A stretch of 64,000 nt of DNA, from positions 230,021,336 through 230,085,335 of the forward strand of contig NC_080572.1 of assembly GCF_030247185.1 (NCBI RefSeq), in the 5' to 3' direction. The first letter of the stretch is position 1, and the number at the start of each line of letters is the position of its first letter. Both the position numbers and the translations under genes were made by a program. Source of the DNA: Malaya genurostris (taxonomy: Eukaryota > Arthropoda > Insecta > Diptera > Culicidae). Positions 47,360 to 58,814 of this stretch are shown here, piece by piece. A model generated the notes under the pieces. The model saw only the letters and a program-made list of their open reading frames with translations. It was not told the DNA's origin and did no database searches.

Positions 47360-49432
47360 ATGGTTCAGGAAATGCCGAGTGGCGTTCCAGAGGAGCTCTA
47401 TAATCTCACTCAGCTGGCAGAGGTGTCAATCGCAGCTGGAAAGCTGAACACCACGACGCTCGTACCAGGCGAACAGCCGCACCAATATCAACACCATCCC
47501 TATCCGGTTCAGTTTGGTGCCATCAAGTACTATACTCAGCAGCACCAACAACATCAGCATGAGTCAGCGGCTTATCATCCTTCTGTGGAATACTATCATC
47601 ACGCAGTTTCTTATCACAATCAGCTGCGAGCAAATAGCGACGGACGGAATGCTAATCTAGATAGCCCAACACTGTCGCCGCCATCTCCAGCTCATCAGCC
47701 ACCACAATCGTACTCGGCTACCAAGAAAAAGTGGAAAACAAACTGGGAGATCAATCGGAGCTTGAAATTGCAGCAGCAACAACAACAACGGATTAACAAG
47801 ATAAAAGATGCAAATGATGGGACGGATTTTGACGATTCGTACGAAACAGGCAGCCGTACTTACTACACCTCGACGATAAGGACGGTTGATGGTGTAGGTG
47901 CGGGTGTCGGATCGAGTCCTTCAAGACCGGGTAGCAGTATCAGTAGCAACAGCAGTTGTGCCCATGCTCTGACCGAGGAACAACAGTTGGTGAGAAGAAA
48001 TTCTTGCGCTTCCGAGGAATCGGAAGACTCCAGCTATTCGTACTCGCACAAAGTGTTTGATAGGAAGAAATCACGAACGCTTTCATGGAATAGCGGTAGC
48101 AGTTACAGTCACGGTGAAGAAATACAGCCTCCGAAGAGCGAACGAGATTTGTGCCGAAAAGAATATCCCGTAGAGTACAGAACAGATGAGCGAGAATATC
48201 TGAAGGAATTGGGTGAAGTCAGTGGCCGCAGCGGTAGCAGTGGCGATGAAATCGGTTCCTCAGATGATATACACAGTTGTCCGGAATGTGGCAAAAAATA
48301 TTCAACATCTTCAAACCTGGCCCGGCATCGACAAACGCATCGGTAAGTGATGTTAAAGGTGTCATATTCGAAGAAAAAATAACCATCCATCATTCATTGT
48401 TTCAGATCGCTGCAGGATAAGAAAGCCCGCCGCTGTCCTCATTGCTCCAAGGTGTACGTTTCAATGCCAGCCTATTCCATGCACGTTCGAACGCACAACC
48501 AAGGATGCCAGTGTCCTACGTGCGGAAAGTGTTTTTCCCGTCCTTGGCTTCTGCAAGGTCACATCCGTACTCACACAGGTAGGTTCCCGTTTCGATGTCG
48601 CGTAGAAAAATGTTGTTGACCGGAGACGGTGACGCGAGCATTTTGGTCAACATTCGTCGTGTTCTAAAAATATTGCCGCCATCCCCTGTACACATACACA
48701 CACACATTATGTGTGTTAAATGCCAAAAAAAATGAAAAACGATCTGTTAATAATTTTATCTTTCCTCTACTTTCTCTTTTCAACATTCGATCTGCTGCCG
48801 TCTGAATTTCTCTCATCATCTGATTTACGTCCGCAACAGGTGAGAAACCTTTCAAATGCAGTGTATGTCAAAAAGCATTCGCCGACAAGTCAAATCTGCG
48901 GGCGCACGTCCAAACTCACTCGAATACGAAACCGCACTGCTGTTCTCGATGCGGGAAGGCATTCGCACTTAAGTCCTATCTCTACAAGCACGAGGATTCG
49001 TCGTGTATGAAGAGTAAATCCGGCAAACACCCAAAGCAAGGACACACGAAAGTTCGAAGAAAAGTCGAAAAGGATCGATCGTTGAGTAGTTTGGAGAATC
49101 GACCTTACTCGATCGGCATCGTACAGAATCAGCTACCGCCTGCAAGCCCTCTGGATTTGGCCCTTCAAACCGAACTGCAGCTAAAGAAGGACGCAGTTAG
49201 AGCGAAAATACGGGAGGTTTTGGAAGACAATTGTAAAAAATCAGCCCAACAGAAAGCTGCCAACGATAACCGGATCAGTGTCATTCGAACGACCGCCAGT
49301 ACGCACGAGGTGTACTACAGTCGGCAAGAAGAGCATCAACGCCAGCAGCTAGAAGGCGTTCAATCAGGATTTGGGAGCGAGGGAAGCAGTAGCAGCTACG
49401 ACTATCCCAGAAACTATGCCGTTATGGCATAG
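47360..49432 (+). CDS. scrt: Scratch-type (Snail superfamily) zinc-finger transcription factor
   Basis: There are three coding exons: 47360-48342, 48406-48578 and 48840-49432, giving 582 residues. Introns have GTAAGT/CAG and GTAGGT/CAG borders and restore the finger phase exactly. Five zinc fingers lie at about residues 307-327, 338-358, 364-384, 392-412 and 420-441. The first four are C2H2 and the fifth is C2HC. Finger 1 (CPECGKKYSTSSNLARHRQT), FSRPWLLQGH, TGEKPF and AFALKSYL are the Scratch/Snail signature. The N-terminus is His/Gln/Tyr-rich (41-90) with poly-Gln at 138-143 and Ser-rich stretches. No N-terminal SNAG motif is present. PLDLA at 489-493 resembles a CtBP-binding PxDLS motif. 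Known family members are nuclear, neural repressors binding CAGGTG E-boxes. An in-frame TAG precedes the ATG in the genomic sequence but falls at the splice acceptor, so extra upstream coding sequence cannot be excluded. Assignment between the two insect scratch paralogs is open. Confidence 0.93.
48343..48405 (+). other. Intron of the scratch gene (63 bp)
   Basis: The GTAAGT donor and TTTCAG acceptor border this intron. Splicing joins the Arg codon after finger 1 to the SLQDKKARRC linker before finger 2. Confidence 0.93.
48579..48839 (+). other. Intron of the scratch gene (261 bp)
   Basis: The GTAGGT donor and CAACAG acceptor split the Gly codon of the TGEKPF linker between fingers 3 and 4. 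Confidence 0.93.
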
Positions 49433-50420
49433 CAACCGTTGATACTCAAACATATTGTTCATTGTTGTTTAATTGGAATTTAACATTTGAAGTGAAGACC
49501 GGAGCTAAAAAATTAGTCATCCACATTTTGTAGATCTGTAAGATTTCACCCCATGTACGGCAAGTGCCAGAGCTTGTATTTGTCCTGTTTGTAGAAATAC
49601 TCGAAAAGAACTGTGAATTCTATCGTGCCTTTTTAGCAATAGTTTGTATTAACCGTACAGTGTACATACTCATCATCAAACGTAGTATTGGAAGTTAGTA
49701 TTAGCTGTATATATTTGTCAACACTGTAAAAAACAATCCCAGAACAAAAATGACGAGAAACTACAGCTAGTTGTACCAAAAAATTGATAATTTCGCCAAG
49801 TTTTGTCGAGCGAAAAGCATTTAGAAACGATTGCCAATTTTTCTGTACATTTTATTTGACAGTTTCGGTGCTTTTTGTAACAATTAGAGTTCACACTTGT
49901 AAAGTGGATATGTTATAGTTATTCTATTTTACTTTGCCCATTTACTTTTATTTAAAAAAAAAAGGACGAGAACGTTCTAGTCTTTTACAGTTTATCTTTA
50001 GTTTATAATTTTCATTGTAAGCTATCTGATTTTGTTTTAATTTGTAATTAACGTGCTTTGAAAAATCAACCAATGAGTTATTCTAATCATTTGTATGCAT
50101 TTTGGTAGCAATTTAAGTTTTTTTTAGTGTACTTCTCGACAAGAGATTCTCAAGCTGATAACAATGGTGCCATAACTGTAGTAGTGATAGGTTTGTAGTA
50201 AAAGTAAAGCAGGTTAAGTTTTTCTCTTCTTTTTTCGTCAGTCAGTCGAACGAACGGCCGGACATTGTGCAATATCGAGCAGTACAGCGGAAGAAATGGC
50301 CGCGGTAGTAGTGATAGGGACTTTGTATGTATTATGACTACTAAATGTAGTGTGTAAACTTTTAGACTAGATTACAACTTGACAAGACTTATTAAAATAA
50401 AGATTTCAATCGCAGAAGGA
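49433..50420 (+). other. 3' UTR and polyadenylation signal of the scratch gene
   Basis: About 1 kb of AT-rich, open-frame-free sequence follows the stop codon. AATAAA at 50396-50401 is the best polyadenylation signal, so cleavage near 50415-50425 is expected. The next transposon begins at 50549, so the UTR ends before it. Confidence 0.7.
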
Positions 50421-50548
50421 ACAAAATGTTTTGTTTTGAATTGTGATGAGAAAGTTACATTTTCTGAAAATCTTCGATACAAACTGAAACAAATACATCA
50501 CTTATCGAAAACAGTTGTTTTTTCTCAAAGTTATTCGAAGTTTACATA

Positions 50549-51939
50549 AAGACTATCCCAGAAAGTATGGACGCACTGTGATTTCGCTGTAAATAAATGT
50601 TAGATATTAAATTTTTATTCGATGTAGTGATAATATTACACTACAACAACTGAATATTATTCTCAACATTTGCTACTTAGCAATTGTAGACTATTAATTA
50701 TTAACTTTTCGTTTGAGTGTTTGAACAGAATGATTTTACAAGGATAAATTTTTTAATATTACCATTTAATTCCTGTTATCCATTGTAGACTAGCTGGCGC
50801 ACCTTCTTGCAAACGTTCCTCATTAAATTCCGTACAGGCTTCTTGGCTACAAATTTTGACACTCTTTTCCAATCTTTTTCGAACTAATTAATGGTTTCGG
50901 CTACCGAGACATGTTTCCTAAGATGTGCCTTCGTTAAAGCTCAAAATACCTCAATTGGTCGAAGTTGTGGGTAATTTGGTGGATTCATGTCTTTTGGGAT
51001 GAAAGTGACATTTTTGGTAGTATACCATTCCACCGTTGATTTCGAGTAGTGGCAAGAAGCAAGATCTGGCCAGAAGACAACAAGATCCTTGTGGCTTCGA
51101 ATCATGGGTAGAAGTCGTTTTTGTAAACATTCCTTGATGTATATTTCGCTGTTCATTAAAGCAGTGGTGATGAAGGGTTTCGAGATCTTACCGCAGTTGC
51201 AAATTGCTTGCCAGATAGCTTTCTTACCAAATTTTTCGACTTCAATCGATGTCTCGGACTGGTTTAACACTTGCCCTTCTCGCACCGTATAATATTGTGG
51301 TCCCGGCAAGGATTTGTAATCGGGTTTCACGTAGGTTTCGTCGTCCATGATTATGCAGTTCAAATTTCCAGTAAGAATCGTATTGTACAGCTTTCGAACA
51401 CTCGACCTGATCGATGCTTCTTGTTTCGGACTACGTTTAGGTTGTTTCTGCTTCATATAGGTTCGAAGATTCAAACGTTCTTTAGCACGAAAAACATTTG
51501 ACTTTGAAGTGCCCACTTTTTTTACAACATCCCGAACTGAAACCTCCTTCTTTTGCTCGAACACCTTCAGTATACGTTTATCCAACTGAGGGTTAGCAGG
51601 ACCTTTTTTTCGACCCGTTTTCGGTTTATCCTCACAGGTGTTATCCTCACCAAACTTCCTGATTACATTTCGCACGGCTTTTTCACTTACTCCTTTCATT
51701 TTTGCTATCTTTCTCAGTGACAGTCCGCGTTCTGTGCACCATTTGTACACAATTTTTCGACATTGTTCTACTGAAAGTCCACGCATTTCGAAACAAACTA
51801 ATGAAAACGAATAAACAACTGCACAAGTGGTTAGAGAAGAGTGTAAACAACAGGATGCAGCCATAAAAATTGACAGATTCTGAACCATTGCGAAATGGCA
51901 GCGGTTTTTGGTTACGTCCATAATTTCTGGGGCAGTCTT
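50549..51939 (-). mobile_element. ITmD37E DNA transposon, full length
   Basis: TA flanks both ends (50547-50548 and 51940-51941). TIRs of about 25 bp read AAGACT(G/A)(C/T)CCCAGAAA at both ends. It contains one transposase gene on the minus strand with two premature stops. Its ends differ from the AGGAGTGTATCGA family at 12596 and 30363, so a second ITmD37E family is present. The 596-bp element at 44189 is its deletion derivative. It lies 150 bp past the scratch 3' UTR. Confidence 0.92.
50776..51786 (-). pseudogene. DD37E transposase, almost intact, two premature stops
   Basis: The start is set at MRGLSVEQCRK (51786). The longer open frame to 51948 would begin inside the inverted repeat. Helix-turn-helix regions are LSLRKIAKMKGVSEKAVRNV and EVSVRDVVKKVGTSKSNVF. 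The catalytic residues are all present: Asp in IMDDETYVK, Asp in FWPDLASCHY, and Glu in LRPIE, with 37 residues between the last two. A TGA (likely from TGG) directly after RPIEVF at 50941 and a TAG near 50890 interrupt the C-terminus. The frame is otherwise continuous to VRQLVYNG and TAA at 50776. With so few lesions this is one of the youngest elements here. Confidence 0.9.
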
Positions 51940-51941
51940 TA

Positions 51942-52341
51942 CCGACATAAAAGATGGAGCACCCTGTATATATCATTGACAGATTCCTGCCGACTTTTGT
52001 AAATATTATGCTGATCACTGTGACTATATAAGAGCAAATTCAGCAGCTGGAAGTTTTATATGGTCAATCTATAATAGAACTGAAACTAGAACAAACGTAT
52101 CTCCAGCAAGCCTTTCTAGTTTTGTTTATTCGAACAGTTCTTCTGTCAAATTTAAAACTGGCATACGATGACGTTCGATTTTCTCTATATTTGAAACTCT
52201 AGTAAAACACTAGTGGGGATGCAAGTTTTTCTTGTTATAAAATCCAGATTTAAATTTTAAAACTGACATAAATTATGCATCTAGAACTAGAACACTACTG
52301 AATATGCCCTGAAAAAAAATATTTGTAAAAGTTCGATTTCA
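51942..52341. other. Unassigned DNA
   Basis: Nothing was recognised. Confidence 0.35.
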
Positions 52342-52583
52342 TTATTCAATGTAATCTCGTTCAAGAGCAATACAATCATTCCAACGTTTCTCTTCTCCAA
52401 CTACTCGATGCCGTAGTTGTAGAAGAATTTGTCTTTGGCCTGAAAATAAGCTTCACATTCAATAACTGCTTCTTCATTTGAGTTGGATTTCTTACCGGCG
52501 AACACCTTTTGAAACCAGCGAATAGTCAGTAGTCACTGGGAGCCAGAACTGGACATTACGGAGGATGAGGAAGCAATTCGAAG
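52342..52583 (-). pseudogene. Mariner transposase C-terminal relic
   Basis: The minus-strand translation shows LLPHPP-CPVLAPSDY-LFAGF with two stops, including the position of the third catalytic Asp. NEEAVIECEAYFQAKDKFFY follows in another frame, then RWNDCIALERDYIE before the stop. This is the order of mariner C-termini. No inverted repeats were found and it is dead. Confidence 0.75.
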
Positions 52584-53337
52584 TGTATGTAATTCATTTA
52601 ATTTAATCATCGTTGCCATCGACCTGTCAATCGACGCATATTCTTGATAAAACTTTCTTCGATACACGTTTTTCATTGATTTGTGCATTAAAATGAATCA
52701 GTAACTATCGTTACTGATTGTTTTTCCTTTCTCAAAATAGACGATGAAGATTATACCCACGAAACGACCTGCCACTCGTCTATCCAAACTGTATCGTAAA
52801 TTCAACAACCCCTCAGTAATTGGTAATGTCAAAACGTAATTCCTTGAAAAAATGTTGAAACTGGCAACACAGGTAGATAAATTATTGATTTTGATTTTGA
52901 TATTGATTGACATTGCAAAACAAACTGCAAATCGGATATTTTAAAGCGAATAATTGAAATGGATTTTCCGAGTGGGAGATCCTTTTCCCGTGGGAACTGC
53001 TTCAGCATCATAGCAGTGGATCGACTAGTCGTTTGGAATAGCTAAAAGAATGCGATTGAATGAAAACAGTTTTCTACGGATTTAAAATCCTACATTCAAG
53101 CATAAATAAAATAAACCTAGATTCACCAAAAGCGCCGTCTGGTGTAAAATGGATGCGTAAATGCTCCTGAAATGCATGTACAAAGTTGCCTGCGCACTTA
53201 ACACAACCACAATAGCTAATGGAAAAAAGTACAACCGTTTTACACAGAAGCGCTGTTAGCGTCTCCGTACAATGGGAAATCTATATTTATTTGATTTAAG
53301 TCAGAGTTATGGAATATTTTTTTCATGAGTTGAATTG
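52584..53337. other. Unassigned DNA
   Basis: Nothing was recognised. Confidence 0.35.
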
Positions 53338-54212
53338 ACAAAGATAAACTCAAGATTACGAAGTCCCATATAAATTAAAGAAAAAAACTTGTTCGGTAAT
53401 CGTGAATCCGAGAACTCAGTAATAGTATACTTTTAGTAGCCCCTTGTTGAAAAGCGTCGAAAAAATACCATGGTTACGCTGCAAAACCAAAAGAAAATAA
53501 TCAAAAGTTGGCAGGTTTTGCGTAAAGAAAATTTTGGATCTGATTGCTTCTAAAGCAGATTAAACCGTCTTAAACGAATTAAATATTAACCTAGTTGAAC
53601 ATAATAACTTACTTCTACATTCAAATACAAACAACCACAGAAAGTGTTGTGAGATTGTTCGATATGATGCATATTTGAACACGATTAGTTACTAATATGA
53701 AAACACACATCATCATAGTTACAGTGCATAGAGCGGCTGGGCGTTTGTTGTTTCGGTTCAACTAATCATTGAACCAAAGATAAACTCAAGATTATAATGT
53801 CCCATATGATTCATTGAAAAATTTTGGGCCGGTAATCGTGAACCAGTTGGTTCAGTAATAATGTAATTTTATTGACCCTCCGTTAATAAGCGTCGACTAA
53901 TTCCGACGAAATGCCATGGAAACAATACGAGTTAGAAAGGAAGCAAACATATGTTTACATTTAGCACATAATGATTTCTTGCCACAACTGACTTTAATGC
54001 TTCATGGGATGAGACAAGAACAAACTAAATAAATTCTAGACAATGGTTCTGCGTAGTTTTTTCTTTCTTATTGTAAGAATCACTGGATATAAGGCAAAAT
54101 TGCTCAATATCGTTCATACTGTAACTTGATATTTTTCCAAACATAAACAATCATTGTCATAGTTACAACGCATCTAGTGATCAGACGCTTGTTTTTTTGC
54201 TTCGAAACACTG
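53338..54212. repeat. Diverged tandem duplication, two units of about 437 bp
   Basis: The unit starting near 53338 is repeated from about 53775. Shared ordered landmarks are AAAGATAAACTCAAGATTA, GTCCCATAT, CGGTAATCGTGAA, CAGTAATA, AAGCGTCGA, CCATGG and a closing CATAGTTACA. Identity by eye is roughly 70%. There is no coding sequence. Confidence 0.75.
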
Positions 54213-54650
54213 AAACTGATAGTGATCCGAGCTCATCGAGGGGTCATATTTAAATGGTGTATAAAAAATCATAGACTATTCCATCTTGAGTCAATCTTTG
54301 ATATTAACATTTACAGTCAGCCCATCGAAAAAAAATTTGGTGAGCTGTGAGTGTACTTTCTATTTGCAAGCGATAATCAGTGATCATAAGATAACGCAAA
54401 GAACTTTAGTAAGCTTTAAAGTTAAACAATTGCTGATGGAGAAGCGAAAATAATTTCTTAATTATACTTCTAATACTTATAGGAATAATTCATTATTCTT
54501 CTAAAATCCGTGTATTGCATTTATTGTCAGAAGAAACCAAGTGAGGGAGAAACGTTTTCTTCAAGCAAAAATATGCATAAAACAAAAAAATATCTGGTAA
54601 CTTTAAAAAAACTATCTTTTTCTTTTGTGCAACCGAATCAATATAATACT
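54213..54650. other. Unassigned AT-rich DNA
   Basis: Nothing was recognised. Confidence 0.35.
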
Positions 54651-54658
54651 TTTCGAAT

Positions 54659-54923
54659 CAGTCACGTACCCGGATGGGGGGGGGGGCTCCCGAAATCAAA
54701 AACATATAATTATTTAGAATGTCTCAGACATGTGCTACAGAAATAACAAGACGGTAAACGTAATACAATGCAATACAATATCAGCTCCAGTAGAAAAGTT
54801 TAAAGTGTATGTTAAAAACAGCAGTAAAAGGCACACCGAGAATAAGGTACATAGGCAATCTTCAGTAACATTATTTTTTAATCTTTGGGCCCCTCCCAAA
54901 ATGAAATCCTGGGTACGGGCCTG
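54659..54923. mobile_element. Short hAT-like MITE, CCCGTACCCAG family, copy C
   Basis: The ends are CAGTCACGTACCC and (inverted) CAGGCCCGTACCCAG. The flanks TTTCGAAT (54651-54658) and TTTTGAAT (54924-54931) are an 8-bp TSD with one change. Its reverse complement aligns end to end with copy A at 8236-8516. The interior translates in part as TVNVIQCNTIS and KFKVYVKN, remnants of the reverse transcriptase piece better preserved in copy B (18646-19737). Confidence 0.85.
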
Positions 54924-54931
54924 TTTTGAAT

Positions 54932-55597
54932 TATATTAATTATACTATTTTCTTGCGTAACTTTCATCTTGTGATTGAAAATGTTATCAAAAGTATTGAT
55001 TTTGTTTTTTTGGCCATGCATCGATTGTGGCACAACGAATTAGAAGAAGACTTTGAATACGAAAGATTTTTATAGAAAAAACGTAACGTGGAATTTAAAA
55101 GTTGCTTTTGTTTCCTTTTTATTCATTTTGCTTTCTTTTTGAAAAAAATATTGATTTTATAAATTTGTTTCTTGAACTTTGCCTCTGTAATGATTATTAA
55201 TGTCCCACTTCAAGAACACTGCAAAGAATAGAAATGAATATGAATGAAAAAATATGCAATAAACAGGTTGTTCAAGATAATGTTTGTAGTGTTATGATAG
55301 TGTGTTTACTAACAAAAGAATTAATGCTTTAAAAAAACATTTCGTCGTTTTAATCGTACTGATGATGGTTGTAGCATTCATTGATCTACATCCTCAAGTT
55401 GTTCTCAGGGATTCACTGAACTGGAGGGCATCAAATTAAAAACTTATGGAACGATTCCACAACTTTCTTAAAATGTTTATTTATTTATTCGGGGGATCCT
55501 TGGTAACTAGTTCATAGCAACTTAGGCAGTGTTGCTCGAGAAGATTATTTTTATCTTTATCAGGGTGTCGCTGGCCGGACAATTTTAATGCAAATTT
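54932..55597. other. Unassigned AT-rich DNA
   Basis: Nothing was recognised. Confidence 0.35.
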
Positions 55598-56000
55598 TTA
55601 TTCGGAGTGCCTGGTCGTGTCGTCGATTATACCATGGGCATTCCAAAATACTGAAGACTTAAGCTTCTCAGTTGACTGTAGTGCATTTGGATGCTTCGGA
55701 CGTGGTTCACCGGCTGCAGTCCACTCAGATGATGATCGTTTTGCTTTCGGAGTGATGTGATGGATCCATGTTTCTTCCATTGTCACATATTGACAACAAA
55801 AAATCTGATCGTAAACATGTCCAAACACTGCAAACACACCAACACGACTGTGACTGTGACTGTGATCGACTGTGAGTAAACGCGACACCCACTTTGAAAT
55901 AACCTTTCTCATGGTCAAATGTTCACTGCCTTCTGATATCTTTACGGTATCAGCTATCTCACGAAATTTCAATTTACGATTAGATATTACCAACTTGTGG
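55598..56000 (-). pseudogene. Mariner transposase relic (irritans-like)
   Basis: The frame ISNRKLKFREIADTVKISEG is the mariner helix-turn-helix region. HLTMRKVISKWVSRLLTVD is the linker and YVTMEETWIHHITPKAKRSS the first catalytic block. Its Asp is replaced by Glu (MEETW), and material before it is deleted or scrambled (HSHSHSRVGVF). After SVFWNAHGIIDD the element ends. The other catalytic residues are absent. Confidence 0.85.
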
Positions 56001-57120
56001 ACTTTTTTACATAAATACGTTCATATTTCATAGGCAATATACATAAGTTTTTCTTCGCCGTGGCATCACAATACATAGTACTTTAAACCTAATACATTTC
56101 GAATATCATATTAGTATGTTGGTATTCATTAGTTAATCTAAACACTGTTTTTATGAAGCGATTTGCTAGTATAAATTACATTAAATAAAATACATTCATT
56201 TTGTACATGATCTTATAACTATTTCAGGTTTGTTTGTATCAGTTCATCACTTTTATTTCATATAAGATTGGTTGATCTCATGGAAGAGAAAATAACATAA
56301 AATAAAATTTAATTTGGAACTCTAATGGACTTAATGAAATGATAAAAAAGTTTCATTTAAGGAAGGTCACGACAAAACATAAAATTTTAACTGGAATACT
56401 CTAGCCATGGAAACCCCAAGTCATCAAAATCGCAAATACATATAAGTGATGTAATTAGATTTCAGTTTGAAATATCCTCAAAATGTTTTGAACAGTTGGT
56501 TCATGAAATGTATAAAAATCAATTTCTAAATTAGTAACAAAAGAAATTCATTGAAAAATTATTATTATTATATCGTTTATTTATACCCGGTTTTAACCTT
56601 GTTGCGATCGTTCACCGGGTTTTCATTCAAAAAATTTTGTGAATTTCATAAGACTTTCTTATGAATGGCTAGAGTGGAAGTCTTGAAGAATTTCTCCTCT
56701 CTATCATAAGACTAACTTCTGGAATAAATTTATAATCCTTATGCCTGAAAGTCATAATAATGACTTTCGAAGATCATTGTGTCTGAGTATACGTTAACTG
56801 TTCAGCTATTCCTAATAAAAATGCCGACATTAATCCACAAAAGCTCATGCTTATTCAGCATTTATGAAGCTCTATTCACTGAACTATTAAGCTTTCATGC
56901 TGAATATGAAACAAGTCACAAAATTAAGCTCAGCGATCAGCACTACCTGATGCTTCACACACACGCGCGCAAATTAAAACGAAGCTTTCACTATACAACG
57001 GACGAAACGGATGCATAGAGCGCATGCGCGTCACTCGCTCACCCTACCTATGTTATTTTTAGCGTTGCCTTCGAAGTAAAGCATAATTTCATAATGTGCT
57101 AAAATCACCCTCAGGAGTAT
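56001..57120. other. Unassigned DNA; carries a dispersed ATTTATACCCGGT motif
   Basis: Near 56576-56624 TTTATTTATACCCGGTTTTA followed by CACCGGGTTTT resembles 44868-44918. No gene was recognised. Confidence 0.35.
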
Positions 57121-57121
57121 G

Positions 57122-57194
57122 GGTTCCATAGTGTAGCGGTTATCACGTCTGCTTTACACGCAGAAGGTCTCCAGTTCGATCCTGGATGGAACCA
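57122..57194 (+). tRNA. tRNA-Val (anticodon UAC)
   Basis: A complete 73-nt cloverleaf. The 7-bp acceptor stem GGTTCCA pairs with TGGAACC and the discriminator is A. The D stem is GTG/CAC. The anticodon stem TCTGC/GCAGA encloses the loop TTTACAC, so the anticodon is UAC (Val, GUA codons). The T arm is TCCAG/CTGGA with loop TTCGATC. Internal A and B boxes are intact (GTTCGATCC). There is no intron. Oligo-T follows at 57199. The sequence is identical to the minus-strand gene at 58742-58814. Confidence 0.97.
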
Positions 57195-57198
57195 AATC

Positions 57199-57204
57199 TT
57201 TTTT
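57199..57204 (+). terminator. Pol III terminator of tRNA-Val (+)
   Basis: TTTTTT five bases after the tRNA 3' end. Confidence 0.85.
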
Positions 57205-57799
57205 GCTTTCGTTTATGAATACATGATACGAATCTATGTAGTTTTTTTTATCTCTACGGCAAGCTAGCGTGCGACTGTTGTCAGTATAAATATTATCGCT
57301 TACGACGTTATTTTTCTGTTGATATGCAAGGGTAGCATCATAGTCGTTTGTCACCAATCAACCGAGAGGCAGACAGACGACGGACGACGCGTGGCGTGGA
57401 TGACAAACAATCGATCTGATGCTTTTTGCGTTAATTTTCCTTGGCGCTAAATTATTTGCGGCTTCTATCAGCGACGAAATCTTGTTCAACCTACGACTCA
57501 AGATGGATGGACGGGATGGTTTGTCATGCGACAAGATTTTCATGACCTTTGAGACGCAGATTCCGCATGATGAAAAACTTGACGAGCAACCTTCGCACGT
57601 CATAAACTTTATTATATGGAAATTTATATCCCAGTTCTTTTTTTTTCTTTCTAATTTTAGTTGAATCATTAAAACGATACAACAATGTAATATTTATAGT
57701 GTGAGAGATTCGTGCGGCGTATTTACTGCGGGGCTTCCGCAAAATGACATTTGGTATTGATAACCTTTGATGAATGATTTATTAAATAATTGAATCAAT
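57205..57799. other. Unassigned DNA between the tRNA and a MITE
   Basis: Nothing was recognised. ORFs on both strands are short. Confidence 0.35.
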
Positions 57800-57808
57800 T
57801 TCGACACA

Positions 57809-58010
57809 TACACGCAGAAAAAAATTGTACAAACAAATATATTCTGGGTAATGCTGAAGCATTTTTTCAGTTCATATAGTGACAATAACAATTCTTTATT
57901 TTAACCAACCAACATGTGTTTAAAACAACCATATTAAAAACAAACATATTTTGTTTGATGGGCAACCAATCGTTTAGTTGTTCTTAACAACCGGGATTTT
58001 TCTGCGTGTA
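57809..58010. repeat. MITE with TACACGCAGAAAAA inverted ends
   Basis: TACACGCAGAAAAA at the left and its complement ending at 58010 bound about 200 bp of AT-rich sequence with AAACAACC-type inverted pieces. An 11-bp direct repeat TTCGACACATA occurs at 57800-57810 and 58030-58040. It may mark the target site, but the right copy is 19 bp away from the inverted end. Confidence 0.65.
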
Positions 58011-58040
58011 GAATAAGTTCTACGCAAAGGTCAGAGACGT

Positions 58041-58730
58041 TCGACACATATATGATATACAAATTATAATAATTGAACAGTGTGCGGCTTTTTAGTAGAT
58101 TATCTTGCGTGGTTATCAGAAAGTGTTGAATCTTACATTACACTTAAATATTATTCATATAACTCGACGATAATCCTCATTATATCATTCGTTTTTGGTA
58201 TCAGGTAATTCTTGGAAAAAACAATAGCTCATGAAAACGAATATTGCTAAAGTCTTCGCCGAGATTTGTTTGACAAAAACTATGTATTCAACGTTTGCGA
58301 ATCTGAGCAACTTAGTTATACTCATTCAAGCTCTAGCAGTCACACCGAAAATGCCCAAAAAATTGAGTTACAGGAGGAATTTGAAGTTTTTCAAGTAATA
58401 ATATTTTTTTACTGCTGGGAGCATATCTCCGGGTATGTGTCTGAATTACATCGACACGTAAATAACCACATGAAAAAAGGACACTCCCCAGCATCTAACT
58501 TTTTGGAAATACAATACGCGCTATGCTAATCACACTTTGAAGTGCAAAATCAAGGAATACACATTTCCAAAATAGAAAACCATAATCAATGAATGAAAAG
58601 GAAAATTCGAAAACTTTTAAAATTTATTTTTTATTTCAAAAACAAAAAAAATACCGAAGTCCGTTAGTTGAATTTGAATATTAAAGATTTATCTGGTAAC
58701 ACAAAAGGGTAGGGTATTTCATGAAGATGC
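58041..58730. other. Unassigned DNA
   Basis: An 87-residue ORF at 58266-58529 has no domain I recognise. Confidence 0.35.
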
Positions 58731-58735
58731 AAAAA
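58731..58735 (-). terminator. Pol III terminator of tRNA-Val (-)
   Basis: Five T on the minus strand, six bases after the tRNA 3' end. Confidence 0.75.
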
Positions 58736-58741
58736 CGAATT

Positions 58742-58814
58742 TGGTTCCATCCAGGATCGAACTGGAGACCTTCTGCGTGTAAAGCAGACGTGATAACCGC
58801 TACACTATGGAACC
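58742..58814 (-). tRNA. tRNA-Val (anticodon UAC), second copy
   Basis: The reverse complement is base-for-base the same as 57122-57194, with the same cloverleaf and UAC anticodon. The flanks share no obvious similarity beyond the gene. The two copies are inverted and 1.5 kb apart. The 5' ends face outwards and the 3' ends face each other across the intervening MITE. Confidence 0.97.

Noticed and set aside
49007..49432. Separate ORF starting at an internal methionine
   Set aside because: It is the end of scratch exon 3. The zinc-finger frame runs into it from 48840 and continues without a break.
51786..51948. N-terminal extension of the DD37E transposase frame
   Set aside because: It translates the inverted repeat and leader of the element. 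Homology starts at MRGLSVEQ.
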